In this document: positions 1 through 10,120 of the stretch, piece after piece
Layout: every line of letters begins with the position of its first letter
How positions within the stretch are numbered: position 1 is the stretch's first letter
Source of the DNA: JABABV01 sp965222755
GTDB taxonomy: Bacteria; Bacillota_I; Bacilli_A; Mycoplasmatales; JABABV01
DNA: 64,000 nt
Reading direction: 5' to 3'
NCBI GenBank assembly: GCA_965222755.1
Contig: CBDCUK010000001.1
Coordinates: 1 to 64,000 of the forward strand
Program-made: the position numbers and the translations under genes
The notes under the pieces: generated by a model
Told to the model about the DNA's origin: nothing
The model's input: the letters and a program-made list of their open reading frames with translations, nothing else
Databases searched by the model: none

Positions 1-836
1 GCTCCTATTGGTTGCCAAAACATTTAAAGAAGCTTTAAGAATTGGTTCAGAAATTTACCATACTTTAGCAGCTATTTTAAAAGCAGATGGTTTTCAACAG
101 CTTTAGGAGATGAAGGTGGATTTGCACCAGATCTTAAAAATAATGAAGAACCATTAGAATATATTGTTAAAGCTATTAAAAAGCCGGTTATACACCAGCG
201 ATTCATGGAGATAAAGCAGTTGCTATTTATTTAGATCCTGCTATTTCTGAATTAGATGATGGAGCAACTGAAGATAAAAAATACCGTAAATATCGTTTCC
301 GTTTCTCTGATAACTCAGTTAAAACAACTAGAGAAATTATCGATATGTATGAAGAGTGAATTAAAAAATACCCAATTATTTCAATCGAAGATCCATTAGG
401 AGAACACGATTGAGCTGGGTTTAAATTAATGCATTCTGAATTAGGAGATCGTTTACAAATTATGGGAGATGACATTTTTGTAACTAATCCTGAAATAGTA
501 GCTCAAGGGATTAAAGATAATATTGCTAATTCAGTATTAATTAAAATTAATCAAATCGGGACATTAACTGAAACTATCAAAACAGTACAAATGGCTCAAA
601 AAGCTGGATGAACTACTGTATTCTCACACCGTTCAGGTGAAACTGAGGATTCATTTATTGCAGATTTTGCAGTAGCGCTTAATGCAGGACAAATGAAAAC
701 TGGCGCACCAGCTCGTTCAGAAAGATTATCTAAATACAATCAATTATTAAGAATTGAAGAATCTTTATCAACTTCAGCCGTTTATCCAGGTGTAAATTGT
801 TTATACAATTTAAAAAAACTTAAAAACTTAAAATAA
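1..836 (+). CDS. eno: Enolase, 5' end outside the window, with three single-base frame breaks
   Basis: Enolase converts 2-phosphoglycerate to phosphoenolpyruvate in the cytoplasmic glycolytic pathway. The C-terminal two thirds are present. Conserved stretches seen include GDEGGFAPDL, ISIEDPLGEHDW, LIKINQIGTLTE, FSHRSGETED and KYNQLLRIEE, so the catalytic region is there. The reading frame is broken three times in the first 185 bases: one extra T near 12-13, one missing T in the T-run at 91-94, and one missing A in the A-run at 178-182. After that the frame is open to TAA at 834-836, with TGA as Trp (for example in GWTTVFSHR). All three changes are in short runs and are most easily explained as sequence errors near a contig end, because enolase is normally essential; real decay cannot be excluded. 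A terminator follows, then pfkA. Confidence 0.93.
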
Positions 837-844
837 CATTTTCA

Positions 845-889
845 AGTAAATAATTATTAAGATTTTATTAATGATTATTTACTTTTTTT
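845..889 (+). terminator. Rho-independent terminator of eno
   Basis: A perfect 10-bp stem (AGTAAATAAT at 845-854, ATTATTTACT at 874-883) is followed by a run of six T. It begins eight bases after the enolase stop codon. Confidence 0.85.
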
Positions 890-1018
890 ATTTAATTTAT
901 TATTATGTAGTTAGTAGTTAAATATATTAAATATCTTGATTTTTATGTTAAATTATACTAAAATTGATATTTAAAGTTATACCAAATTAATAATCATCAT
1001 AGAAAACAAGGTGACATA

Positions 1019-1985
1019 ATGATAAAAAAAATTGCTATTTTAACATCTGGTGGGGATGCTCCAGGTATGAATGCGGCTGTTAGAGCAATATCTAAAAGCG
1101 CTCTTGCAGAAAATTTAGAAGTATATTTAGTTTTACATGGGTATTTAGGACTTTACAATAATAAAATTATTAAAATTACAAATAAAGATATTGAAGGTAT
1201 TTTAAACCAAGGTGGAACTTTTATATTTTCCGCACGCTTCCCAGAATTTAAAAAAGAAGAAACTCGAATTAAAGCTCGAGATAACTTAGTTAGATTAGGA
1301 ATTGATGCATTAGTTGTCATTGGTGGCGATGGTTCTTACAGAGGTGCCCAAAAATTATCTGAATTAGGAATTAAAACAATAGCACTACCGGGAACTATTG
1401 ATAATGATATTGCTTCTACTGATTTTACAATAGGGTTTTTTACAGGCTTGAAATACAATCACAAGATCAATTTCACAAATTAGAGATACTATGAATTCTC
1501 ATAATCGTATTGGAATTATTGAAGTTATGGGAAATCGTTGTCAAGATTTAGCATTTTTCTCTGCTGTTTCTAGTGGAGTTGACTACACTGCTTTACCAGG
1601 AGAAGTTTTAACACCTGAAAAAATTAATAAAATTTATAAAAAAACTTTAGCCAAACAAAAAAGTTCTTGTTTAATATTGGTAACAGAAAAAACTTATCCC
1701 AATATTCATGAATTTGCACTAGAAGTTGAAAAAATTACAAAAGTAACAACAAGAGCAACATCTCTTGGTCATATTCAACGTGGTGGAGCACCAGTTCCTA
1801 TGGATATTTATATTGCTACTATGATGGGAAGTAAAGCTGTTGAAATGTTATTGAAGTCTAAAACTTCAAGATGTATAGGATTCGTTAATAATAGTTTTGT
1901 AGATTATGATATTTTAGATGCTCTTAAAAAAACAAATATTAATCGCACAGATTTTGTAACCACTATAAACAAGATTAATATATAA
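1019..1985 (+). CDS. pfkA: 6-phosphofructokinase, with one single-base frame break
   Basis: ATP-dependent phosphofructokinase makes fructose 1,6-bisphosphate, the committed step of glycolysis. Seen: GGDAPGMNAAVR at the N terminus (ATP site), GGDGSYRGA near residue 101, GTIDNDIA near 130 (catalytic loop), MGNRCQDLA, and GHIQRGGAPVPMD near residue 250. An extra A in AAA at 1451-1453 breaks the frame. Removing it joins the halves as GLNTITRSISQIRDT, restoring a protein of about 321 residues, the usual family length. ATG 1019 has AAGGTGA at 1008-1014. The following pyk starts 21 bases after the stop, so the two form an operon, the common arrangement in Firmicutes and Mollicutes. The break sits in a homopolymer and is probably a sequence error. 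Confidence 0.92.
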
Positions 1986-2006
1986 CTAAAAAAGGTGATT
2001 AAATTT

Positions 2007-3437
2007 ATGAAAACAGATATTTTAAATAATTTAAAAAGAACCAAAATTATAACAACTATTGGACCAGCAACTAGTTCGAAAGAAAAAATAATTGAATTAT
2101 TTAAATGTGGTATGAATACTATTCGTTTAAATTTTTCTCATGGTAGTTATGATGAACATGTTCAAAGAATTGAATGAGCAAAAGAAGCTTCAGAAGAAGT
2201 CGGATTTCCGATTTCAGTAATGTTAGATACTAAAGGTCCAGAAATTCGTGTAGGAAAAATGGAAAACGGTGCCCAAAAAATTTTAAAAAACACTAAAATA
2301 ACTATTAAAACTAGAGCAATTGATTATAAAAACTTTTTAGGTACTAGTAATGTATTATCGGTTTCTTATGATATGAGTAACGATTTAAAATCAGGTGATA
2401 AAGTTTTAATCGATGATGGTAAACTAATTTTAATCGTTGACAAAATAGAACCAGGATTAGTTTTTACAACATCAGTTAATACTCATATTGTTAAAACTAA
2501 TAAACGTATTAATTTACCTGGAGTATCTTTATCAATGTCATTCTTATCTTCTAAAGATGAAGATGATATTAAGTTCGGAATTGAAAAAAACGTTGATTTT
2601 ATTGCCGCATCATTTGTAAATACTAGTCATGATATTTTTCAAATTCGTAAAATATTAAAATTACATAATAATAAAAACATTAGAATTATTGCTAAAATAG
2701 AATCTCAACTTGGAGTTGATAATATCGATGATATTATTGCTGCAGCTGATGGAATTATGGTTGCTCGTGGAGATTTAGGTCTTGAAGTACCGTATTATGA
2801 AGTTCCTGGTTATGAAAAAATGATAATTAGAAAATCATTAAAAGCAGGAAAACCAGTTATTGTTGCAACACAAATGTTAGAATCGATGATTGAAAACCCA
2901 TCACCTACAAGAGCAGAAGTTACAGATGTATTTTTTGCAACTGAATTAGGTGCTGACGCTACTATGTTATCTGGAGAAACAGCAGTTGGAGAATTTCCAT
3001 TTGAATGTGTTAAAGTTATGTCTAAAATTAATAAGACAGCTGAAAGATTTTTCTTTAGAAAAGGATATTATGACAAATTTCTTAAGCAAGCTTTAGAAAG
3101 CACAGAAGATAAAAGCAGAGCAGAAATAGCTCATAATTTAGCTTTAAAATCTAAAAATGGCGATTATAGATTTGCTATTGTTATTTCTAGATCCGGACGA
3201 TTATTAGATGTTGTTTCTAAAATGAGACCAAATTGCTTTGTTATTGGAATTGTAGATGATGAACATATTAAATCATCTTATGGAGTTTCAAACGGAGTTT
3301 TCATATCAATGGTTAAAGATATAAATGATATTAGCGATGCTGAATTAATGAAAATTGCTAAATCAAGAGGCGCTAACCAAGGTGAAAAAATCATTACAAC
3401 ACGAAGTAATAGTTTAAGAGAATTAATTATTAACTAA
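2007..3437 (+). CDS. pyk: Pyruvate kinase
   Basis: Transfers phosphate from phosphoenolpyruvate to ADP, the last ATP-forming step of glycolysis. The 476-residue product starts with KTKIITTIGPATSS-like sequence and contains IRLNFSHG, LDTKGPEIRVG, KIESQLGVDN, IMVARGDLGLEV (Mg/PEP site) and QMLESMIENPSPTRAE. The length matches the short form without the extra C-terminal PEP-utiliser domain found in Bacillus. ATG 2007 was chosen because AAAGGTGA lies at 1991-1998, eight bases upstream; a GTG at 1995 falls inside that ribosome site and is unlikely. One TGA (2175-2177) encodes Trp. It is cotranscribed with pfkA and followed by a terminator. Confidence 0.96.
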
Positions 3438-3452
3438 ATTTAAAGGAAAAAT

Positions 3453-3490
3453 AACCTTCTTTTACTTATATAAAGTAAAGGGGGTTTTTT
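3453..3490 (+). terminator. Probable terminator of pyk, overlapping the comEA ribosome site
   Basis: An imperfect hairpin with a CTTTTACTT-type left arm and an AAGTAAAGGGGG right arm is followed by six T at 3485-3490. The right arm AAAGGGGG also serves as the only plausible Shine-Dalgarno sequence for comEA. Confidence 0.6.
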
Positions 3491-3492
3491 AT

Positions 3493-3966
3493 TTGAAAGT
3501 TATTTTTATATGAATTTTAAGTATATTTTTTTCTATCGGAGTAATATCTGGGTTTCAAACGAAATCTTTATTTGAAACACAATCTAAATTATTGGATGTT
3601 TATATATCGGGAGCAATTAGAACACCAGGAAACTATGAAATGCCTAAATATTCAAAATTAATAAATGTTGTTCATAAAGCTGGTGGATTTGATAGATATG
3701 CAAATATTAAAATTGTAAAATTAAATCGTGAAATTTCAAACGGGGAAACTATTTTAATTAATTTTATTAGTGGCCATGAAATTAAAAAATATTTATTAAG
3801 TGCCCAAATATCAGATTTTACTACTCACGGAATAAGTTCTAAAAGCGCTAACTTAATTTATGGTTTTTTAAAAACTCATAAAATTGAAAGCATTGATGAT
3901 TTAAAAGCTATCAACGGAGTTGGAGCAGTTGCTATTGGTAAAGTTAAACTATGATTCTTTTTATAA
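3493..3966 (+). CDS. comEA: ComEA-like DNA-binding competence protein
   Basis: ComEA binds incoming DNA at the outer face of the membrane and passes it to the ComEC channel. The 157-residue product has an N-terminal membrane anchor (about residues 2-20). An SLBB-like domain follows, containing DVYISGAIRTPGNYEM and LINVVHKAGGF, and the C terminus carries a helix-hairpin-helix segment (IDDLKAINGVGAVAIGKVK). ATG is absent; TTG 3493 is chosen because AAAGGGGG lies at about 3477-3484 and because it restores the membrane anchor. comEC starts four bases after the stop. Whether natural transformation occurs in this organism cannot be judged from sequence. Confidence 0.8.
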
Positions 3967-3969
3967 AAA

Positions 3970-5307
3970 ATGATAATTAATTTAATTATAATAATTTTGA
4001 TTATTATAATAATGGTTTTTAATTATTGGTGAGCTTGATTATTTTTTATTGTTGTTTTATTAGTGTTGTTTTTTGTAAAGTCAAAGACAAAAATATGATT
4101 ATCATTACTAGTATTTCCGTTTATTATAATTAATGATTTTCATATAAATCATAAAAATAATCATTTGTTCCACACTGCAAATATCGTTTTAGTAAAAACA
4201 AATTATTTAATAGTCAAAGAAGAGTCTTATAAATATAAAGTTAATTATTTTAATCATCATATTTATAATTTAAATCAAACTATTAGATATAAAGGATTTT
4301 ATACAATAATTAAAAATAGCAAAAAACACAAAAGTAATTTTAATGCCGTTTTATATTTTTTATCTATTAATGTTAAATACGAACTAACGCCTTTAAAAAT
4401 ATTAGAATATGGCTATAATCCTAATATGATTGAAAAAAGAATTGATAAATTAAGTGTTTATGAATCTAAAGATCCAATTTTAAAATGATTTAGCAATTTG
4501 TTTATTATGTTAAAGCATGATAAAAATTTAATTTATACTAGTAGTCTATCCGGGGGATATGTCAATTTACTAACGGTATCAGGATTTCATATCGCATTAA
4601 TATACTTTTTGATTAATGTTATTTTAAAATATTTAACATTTTTTAAAATTAAGAAAAAATACTTATCTTGTGCTGCGATTATTGGAATTTGATTTTATAT
4701 TGATTTAGTTAATTTTCCAGTTTCAGCTACTAGATCAATAGCGTTTTTAACTCTCAACTTTATTAATAATTATTTTTTAAAGCGGAAATTTAATAATATA
4801 GATATTCTTTCAATAGTTGGTATTAGTTTTATCTATAAAAATTATTATAATGTATTTTCGCTATCTTATATACTAAGTTTTTATTGTACATTTATTGTAA
4901 TTGTTGTTATTAATGTTTGTAATTTATATTTTAGAAAAGTTTCCAAATTAAATATAACAATTATTTTATCAATAATCATTAATTTTATGATTATCCCTAT
5001 AAATATTTATTTAGACAAAAGCATAAATTTTTTATCTATGTTTAATAATATTATTATGGAACCCTTTATCATGGTTGCTTATATTTTAGTTTGATTAAAT
5101 TTTGCGTTTCCGATTACTGGGTTTGTCGTAAAATGATATTTATTAATTTTAGTAAAAATGATGATGTATATTAACCACTTAAATTTAATTTATCATATAA
5201 ATAATAATTTCTTTAATGCTGTTGTAGTAATTTTTACCACTCTATTTATGTTTTTATTATTTTGAATAATAGAGTTCATTATTATGAAAAAGTGTTATAA
5301 TAAATAA
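3970..5307 (+). CDS. comEC: ComEC/Rec2-type DNA uptake channel, short form
   Basis: Polytopic membrane protein of 445 residues. The ComEC competence-domain signature is visible as YVNLLTVSGFHIALIY around residues 198-212 (family: LLAISGLHVGI), embedded in many hydrophobic segments. Very hydrophobic runs also fill residues 1-60. It lacks the C-terminal metallo-beta-lactamase domain of longer ComEC proteins, as do other Mollicutes homologues. Several TGA codons encode Trp, and one TGG stands beside TGA near residue 21. It lies between comEA and holA, the conserved Firmicutes order comEA-comEC-holA, which supports the call. No internal TAA or TAG was found, so the gene looks intact. Confidence 0.82.
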
Positions 5308-5316
5308 GGTGATTTT

Positions 5317-6219
5317 TTGATTTATTTATTATGCGAAAAAAACAAAACTTGAATTAACAACCAATATAAATTATTACAAAAAAAATTTTGAAGTAATCAT
5401 TATTTTTATAGTTATGAATGAAATTTAGAAAACAAAATTCCTATCTTAAATAATATTTTAAATAATGACTTATTGATAAATGAAAAAATTATATTGATTA
5501 ATGATTATATTAGTGATGTAGATATTGATGAATTATTAAAAAAATGGAATCACAATCAAAGCAAATTAATAATAATTCTAACTAGTAATAATAAAAAAAT
5601 TTCAAAATTAAATCCTCATATAAAAATTATTGAGAATAATAATATTATGAATAAAAAAATAAATAAAAAAACAATTTTAAATTTATTTTTAGATAATCAT
5701 AATATTATTTTAGAAAGTAATTTATACGAATGATTAATTATTAATAATTTCTCTGATTCAGAAATTATTAATGAACTTTCAAAAATTAAATATTTAAAAA
5801 AGATAAAACTTAGCGATGTAGATAAATATTGTGATTTTAAAATTACGAATAAAATATTTGACCTTTTAGATAAAATTTGAAATATTGATTTTGTAAAATC
5901 ATTAAATATTTATAAAAGTATTGATCTTGATGATGGTCAAATATTTTATTTTATCAATAAAGAATTTATTAGTATTTATTACATTAAATGCTTATCAATT
6001 ATTTATTCATCAGATAAAATTAATGAGTTTTTAAAAATACACCCTTTTAGATTTAAAAATTTATTAAATAAATCTAGAAAAATTAACTTTAATCAACTAA
6101 ATAAAATTTTTCGGATTTTAAAAACAAGTCAAATTGATTCTTATAAATTGTTCGTTGATAAAGCGACTATAACCCAAATTTTAATTTATGATATTTTTAA
6201 AGTAATATGTATAATATAA
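5317..6219 (+). CDS. holA: DNA polymerase III delta subunit
   Basis: HolA is the clamp-loader subunit that opens the sliding clamp. The product is 300 residues, a typical length, but its sequence is very AT-biased (Asn, Ile, Lys) and has no short signature motif. The call rests on length, overall character and position directly after comEC, where holA lies in Firmicutes. TTG 5317 is the start, with AAGGTGA at 5306-5312; that ribosome site overlaps the comEC stop codon, so the two are translationally coupled. Several TGA codons and one TGG encode Trp. A search against HolA profiles would settle it. Confidence 0.68.
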
Positions 6220-6239
6220 ATATGGGGTGTCATTAATAT

Positions 6240-6860
6240 ATGTTTCCAAAATTTATAGATGTTTTAAAAAGATATAGTATTTTTATGATTTTATATATAT
6301 TTGCCTATGTATCAACTTTAGAAATTAAAAATTTTGAATGATTATATATCGCTTTTGCTATTTTGATATTTATGTCATTATTTTCTTTTGTAATTTTCAA
6401 ATATAATAAACATAATTCCCTAGCTGATTATAGTTATGATTTTATGGTAATGTTTATTTTGCTTTTAGGATTTCTGTTTTTCTTAAAAACATCAGAAGAA
6501 GAATACAAATTAATATTTATGATAGTTTTATTTTCTCTATCATCATTAGGAATAATGCTTTCAATATTTTTAAAAAAATTATCAAATCATGCTTTGGTAA
6601 TACTGAATACTATTTCTATTAGTTTATTTACTATGGCAATATTTCAAGTTGTAGAAATATCAACTCATAAAACTAATTCCATATTTTTATATATATTAGT
6701 AACGTTGATAACTACAAGTGCAATATCATTATTTTTTAGCACTAGTTTATTTGATAAACATTATAACAAACACTACAAAGTTTGCCCTTTATTAAATAGA
6801 GATTTAAATGCTAAATTAGCATTAATAAATCAGAAAGAGACTAATTATGCCAACAACTAA
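6240..6860 (+). CDS. Unknown polytopic membrane protein
   Basis: 206 residues, not recognised. Five or six hydrophobic segments span most of the chain (for example residues about 14-30, 36-56, 70-85, 100-115, 120-140 and 150-170). A short polar tail containing HYNKHYKVCPLLNRDL ends in Asn and Lys. There is no signal-peptidase or lipobox motif. ATG 6240 lies about 10 bases after GGGGTG. The last 14 bases overlap the start of the next gene, so the two are likely cotranslated. It begins a run of lineage-specific genes ending with the DUF2779 nuclease. No function is proposed. Confidence 0.75.
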
Positions 6861-7164
6861 AAAACCAACAGTGAAAACAACAACTACAACTAAAAAACCA
6901 ACAGTGAAAATAACAACTACACCAAAACCCCCAGTAACAAAAGTGCCTCCAAAACCAGCTAAAGAAATTTTTAAAGAAGGAACTACATTCGCTAAAGATA
7001 TTTCAAAAAAAGCGTATGTCGAATCAAAAGAATTTATTCAAAAACATGATTTAGTGAACAAGTCAAAAACAGTAACTAAAAAAGCTGTTAAAAAAAGTAA
7101 TAATATTTTTAAAAAAAGTTTTAAAGGTATTAAAAATATGTTCAGTAAGAAAAATAAGAAATAA
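6847..7164 (+). CDS. Unknown Lys/Thr/Pro-rich basic protein with repeats
   Basis: 105 residues, strongly basic, with very few acidic residues. The N-terminal 40 residues are low complexity and contain the block TTKKPTVK twice, followed by PKPPVTKVPPKP. The C-terminal half has alternating Lys and hydrophobic residues (VTKKAVKKSNNIFKKSFKGI) that could form amphipathic helices. There is no membrane segment. The start overlaps the preceding membrane-protein gene by 14 bases. Such a protein might bind nucleic acid or the inner membrane face, but nothing in the sequence shows this. The next gene starts 14 bases downstream, so it is part of a small operon. Confidence 0.7.
   Translation: MPTTKKPTVKTTTTTKKPTVKITTTPKPPVTKVPPKPAKEIFKEGTTFAKDISKKAYVESKEFIQKHDLVNKSKTVTKKAVKKSNNIFKKSFKGIKNMFSKKNKK
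6856..6921 (+). repeat. Two 33-bp tandem units in the basic-protein gene
   Basis: Units at 6856-6888 and 6889-6921 differ by one base (C to T at the 23rd position). Each encodes TKKPTVK plus flanking Thr. The in-frame 33-bp length means copy changes would not break the gene. Confidence 0.85.
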
Positions 7165-7178
7165 TTGATTTGTAAAAA

Positions 7179-7463
7179 ATGTCATTTTACAATAAAAGTC
7201 ATTACCAATTTTCAAATCATGCAATACAAAGAATAAAAGAGAGATTAACAATTCCTAAAGATTCAGAATTAGCTGTTAAAAATTTTGTTATCAGGCAAAT
7301 AGAAAATAGTTCTTATCAATTCTCTGGTGATAAATTTTTATATGTAGATATTTCATCAGGTAATAAATATCGTGATTTTTTCATAGTTATTGATAAGAAT
7401 ACTAATTTAATAATTACAGTCACTAAAATGTCAGGGAGTAAAATATTAAGTTTAATGACTTAA
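7179..7463 (+). CDS. Small unknown protein
   Basis: 94 residues. It has the pattern FSNHAIQRIKERL near residues 11-23, followed by beta-strand-like stretches (KFLYVDIS, DFFIVIDKNTNLIITVTKM). A His-Ala...Arg-hydrophobic-Glu-Arg helix followed by strands recalls small RelE/DUF4258-like toxin folds, but the match is too weak to name. It lies 14 bases after the basic-protein gene and 15 bases before the DUF2779 nuclease gene. No antitoxin-like partner is evident beside it. The ribosome site is poor (GTAAAAA), so translation may depend on coupling. Confidence 0.6.
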   Translation: MSFYNKSHYQFSNHAIQRIKERLTIPKDSELAVKNFVIRQIENSSYQFSGDKFLYVDISSGNKYRDFFIVIDKNTNLIITVTKMSGSKILSLMT

Positions 7464-7478
7464 TATTTTTTAGTAAAT

Positions 7479-9089
7479 ATGCGATTAAATAAAAAACAAT
7501 TCATTAATTTTTTACAATGTGAACGTTTATCATGGTTAAATATAAAAAATAATTTTTCTAAAAATCAAAACAATGTTTTAAATTATATAGATGAAAATGA
7601 AGATTCAGAAACTATCTTAGATGGTATGCAAATCGGAGAATTGGCACGAGAATTTTTCTCTAATAACCTTAATAATGGTAATAAATCAATAAATATTGAT
7701 TATTTTGAAAATGAAATTAATAAAATTTCAGAAACAAAAAAAGCAATTACAAAAAAAATTTCTGTAATTTTTGAAGGTTTTTTTGCATCTGATAAATTAG
7801 TTGTAAAACCAGATATATTACTTTATAACAAGTCTGATAATTCTTATTCCTTAATAGAAGTAAAAGCTACTTCCTCTGTTAAAAAAGAACATTGCCTAGA
7901 TGTAATGTTTCAATATTTTGCATTACGTAAATTAGGAATTAAGATTAATAATGTTAAAATTATGATTTTAAATAAAGAATATTGTAGATCTGGTGAATTA
8001 GATTTAACCAAACTATTCATTATTACAAACCTAATACCTCAAGGTAAAAAAACACAAAAAACATTTTTTGAACTGATTCAAGAATGGGAAGTCAAAAATA
8101 ATTTTGATGAATTAGTAGATAAAATCATCATAAACAACACAAAGCAATTTATTCCAAAAGTAGAAATGGGAGGTCATTGTAGTGGGTGCCCTTTTTATAA
8201 AAATAAATTTTGTGCCCGAGAAATAGAATTTTTACCAAAACATAATAGTATTCAAGATTTAAATCGCATGAGTTCTAAATTGTTTGGCAAATTATTATAC
8301 GAAAAACAATACAAAGAAATATTAGAAATTGAATCAAGTGATCTATCAACACCATTATCAAAGAAAAAATTGCAAGTTCAACAACAAAGTATTATTGAAA
8401 ATAAAACTATTGTTAATAAACCATATGTTATTGGAGAAATTAAAAATTATAAATACCCTTTATATATGATTGATTTTGAAACTTGAAAATCAGCCATTCC
8501 ACAATTTGATAATACTAAACCATATGAACAACAAGCATTTCAATATTCATTACATGTAATACTAAATGAAGACTTCAATTGAAAAACAATGAAAAATATT
8601 AAACACTATTCATTTTTACCAAAAAACAATAAAGATAATCGATATCAATTAGCAAAGCAAATGATTAAAGATTTAAATCGTCATGGTCAAGGAACATTAG
8701 TTTCTTACAATAAATCATTTGAAATTGGCAGAATTTTAAGAATGGCAGAATTATTTCCAGACTTAAAAGAAGAATTGATAAAATTGGAAGATCAATTTGT
8801 TGATTTACTAGATTTTTTTAATAAATTTTGAATATATGATCAAGACTTTCATGGAAAAACATCAATTAAAGTAACGTTACCAGCTTTTGAAAAACAGTTT
8901 TCATATGATAATTTAGTGATTCAAAAAGGAACACAATCTTCATTTACATTTCGTAAATTTATAGAAAATAAAATTACTAATCAAGAATGAAAAAACGAAT
9001 ACTATGAAGATATGTTAAAATATTGTAATCAAGATACATTAGCGATGGTTATTTTGTGAAACAAAATAATTAAATTAGCAGTTTATTAA
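7479..9089 (+). CDS. DUF2779 protein: Fe-S PD-(D/E)XK nuclease fused to a DEDD-type exonuclease
   Basis: 536 residues with two nuclease-like halves. In the N half, Cys14 (LQCERL), VKPDILLY near residue 110 and LIEVKATS near 125-132 give the Asp...Glu-x-Lys core. A C-x2-C-x7-C cluster (CSGCPFYKNKFC, about 234-245) would complete a four-Cys iron-sulfur site, as in Cas4 and AddB. In the C half, YMIDFETW (329-336) matches the first motif of DnaQ/YprB-like exonucleases; LVSYNKSFE (407-415) and YCNQDTLAM (about 515-523) fit motifs two and three. Trp is encoded by both TGG (two) and TGA (about five). The role is unknown; DNA repair or defence is plausible. There is no cas1, cas2 or CRISPR array nearby. 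Confidence 0.82.
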
Positions 9090-9097
9090 AATCGGAG

Positions 9098-10048
9098 ATG
9101 ATTAATATTTATAAAATTATTTTAGCTGGTACACCTGAGTTTCCTTATAAAGTATTTGAAAAATTAATACACAACAAAAATTTTGAAATTATAAGTATTA
9201 TTACTCAACCAGATAGGGTTAATAAACGTAATAATAAAATTTTATTTTCACCTATTAAAAAATTAGCAATCAAATATAACATAAAATTATTACAACCGGA
9301 AAAAATTAATAATATTTTTGAGACCATTAAAAAACTTGATGCTGATTTATTTTTAACATGTGCATATGGACAGTTTATTTCTAATGAAATTTTAAATATA
9401 CCAAAATTCGGATCTTTAAACATTCATGCATCTTTACTTCCTAAATTAAGAGGCGGAGCTCCTATCCATCATGCTGTTATTAATGGAGACACTAAAACAG
9501 GAATAACATTAATGAGAATGGAAAGAAAAATGGATAGCGGAGATATATTGATGCAAGAATCTATTGCAATAGCTAAAACTGATAATGTCGGAAATGTGCA
9601 CGACAACTTATTAAATATAGCTACTGATAATATAGAAAATTGATTAGAAATCTTTTTTAATAATCAGTATATCCCTGTTAAACAGAATCCTAAAGATGCA
9701 ACATTTGGTTTAAATGTTTTAAAAAAAGATAGATCAATAAACTGACATTCTCCTGGCATTGAAATTTATAATAGAATTAGAGGATTAAATCCTTGACCAA
9801 TAGCAATTACTAATTACGAAAATACGACTTTTAAAATTACTAAATCTTTATTAATAAAAGAAACTAATAATACTGAAAAAATACCAGGAAGCATTATTGA
9901 AATAAATAAAAGTGGGATTTTAGTTAAAACTGGTTCTAATGAAAATATTCTGATAACAGAATTAATTTGACCTTATAAACAAAAAATGTCAGTTGCTAAT
10001 TTCATAAAAGGAAATAATGTTTTTGAAATTAAACATATTTTAAATTAA
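9098..10048 (+). CDS. fmt: Methionyl-tRNA formyltransferase
   Basis: Formylates initiator Met-tRNA using 10-formyl-tetrahydrofolate. The 316-residue product has KIILAGTPEFPYKV at the N terminus, the catalytic block NIHASLLPKLRGGAPIHHAV near residues 108-127, and TGITLMRMERKMDSGDIL. The C-terminal OB-like domain includes RIRGLNPWPIA. Trp positions are TGA. ATG 9098 is preceded directly by CGGAG with almost no spacing, so the true start might be a non-ATG codon three or four codons downstream; the conserved N terminus tolerates either. It starts nine bases after the DUF2779 gene. Confidence 0.94.
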
Positions 10049-10120
10049 TAAATATGATAAAATTATGTTTATTAAATAATTTTTTAAATTAAAAGGTTTA
10101 TAAACTAGAGAGGATAATAA

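Noticed and set aside
429..611. Separate short ORF inside eno, and similar ORFs ending at TGA throughout
   Set aside because: The breaks are TGA codons read as Trp at conserved positions; the pieces belong to single genes.
7063..7251. Minus-strand ORF over the basic-protein gene, and other long minus-strand ORFs such as 24469-24771 and 42004-42393
   Set aside because: They lie opposite conserved or plausible plus-strand genes, have no ribosome sites, and show no recognisable protein pattern.
7179..7463. Possible toxin of a toxin-antitoxin pair (RelE/DUF4258-like)
   Set aside because: Only one weak helix motif matches and there is no antitoxin-like neighbour; reported only as an unknown gene.
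7479..9089. Cas4 of a CRISPR system
   Set aside because: The cysteine layout is similar, but there is no cas1, cas2 or repeat array in the window, and the fused exonuclease domain is typical of DUF2779.
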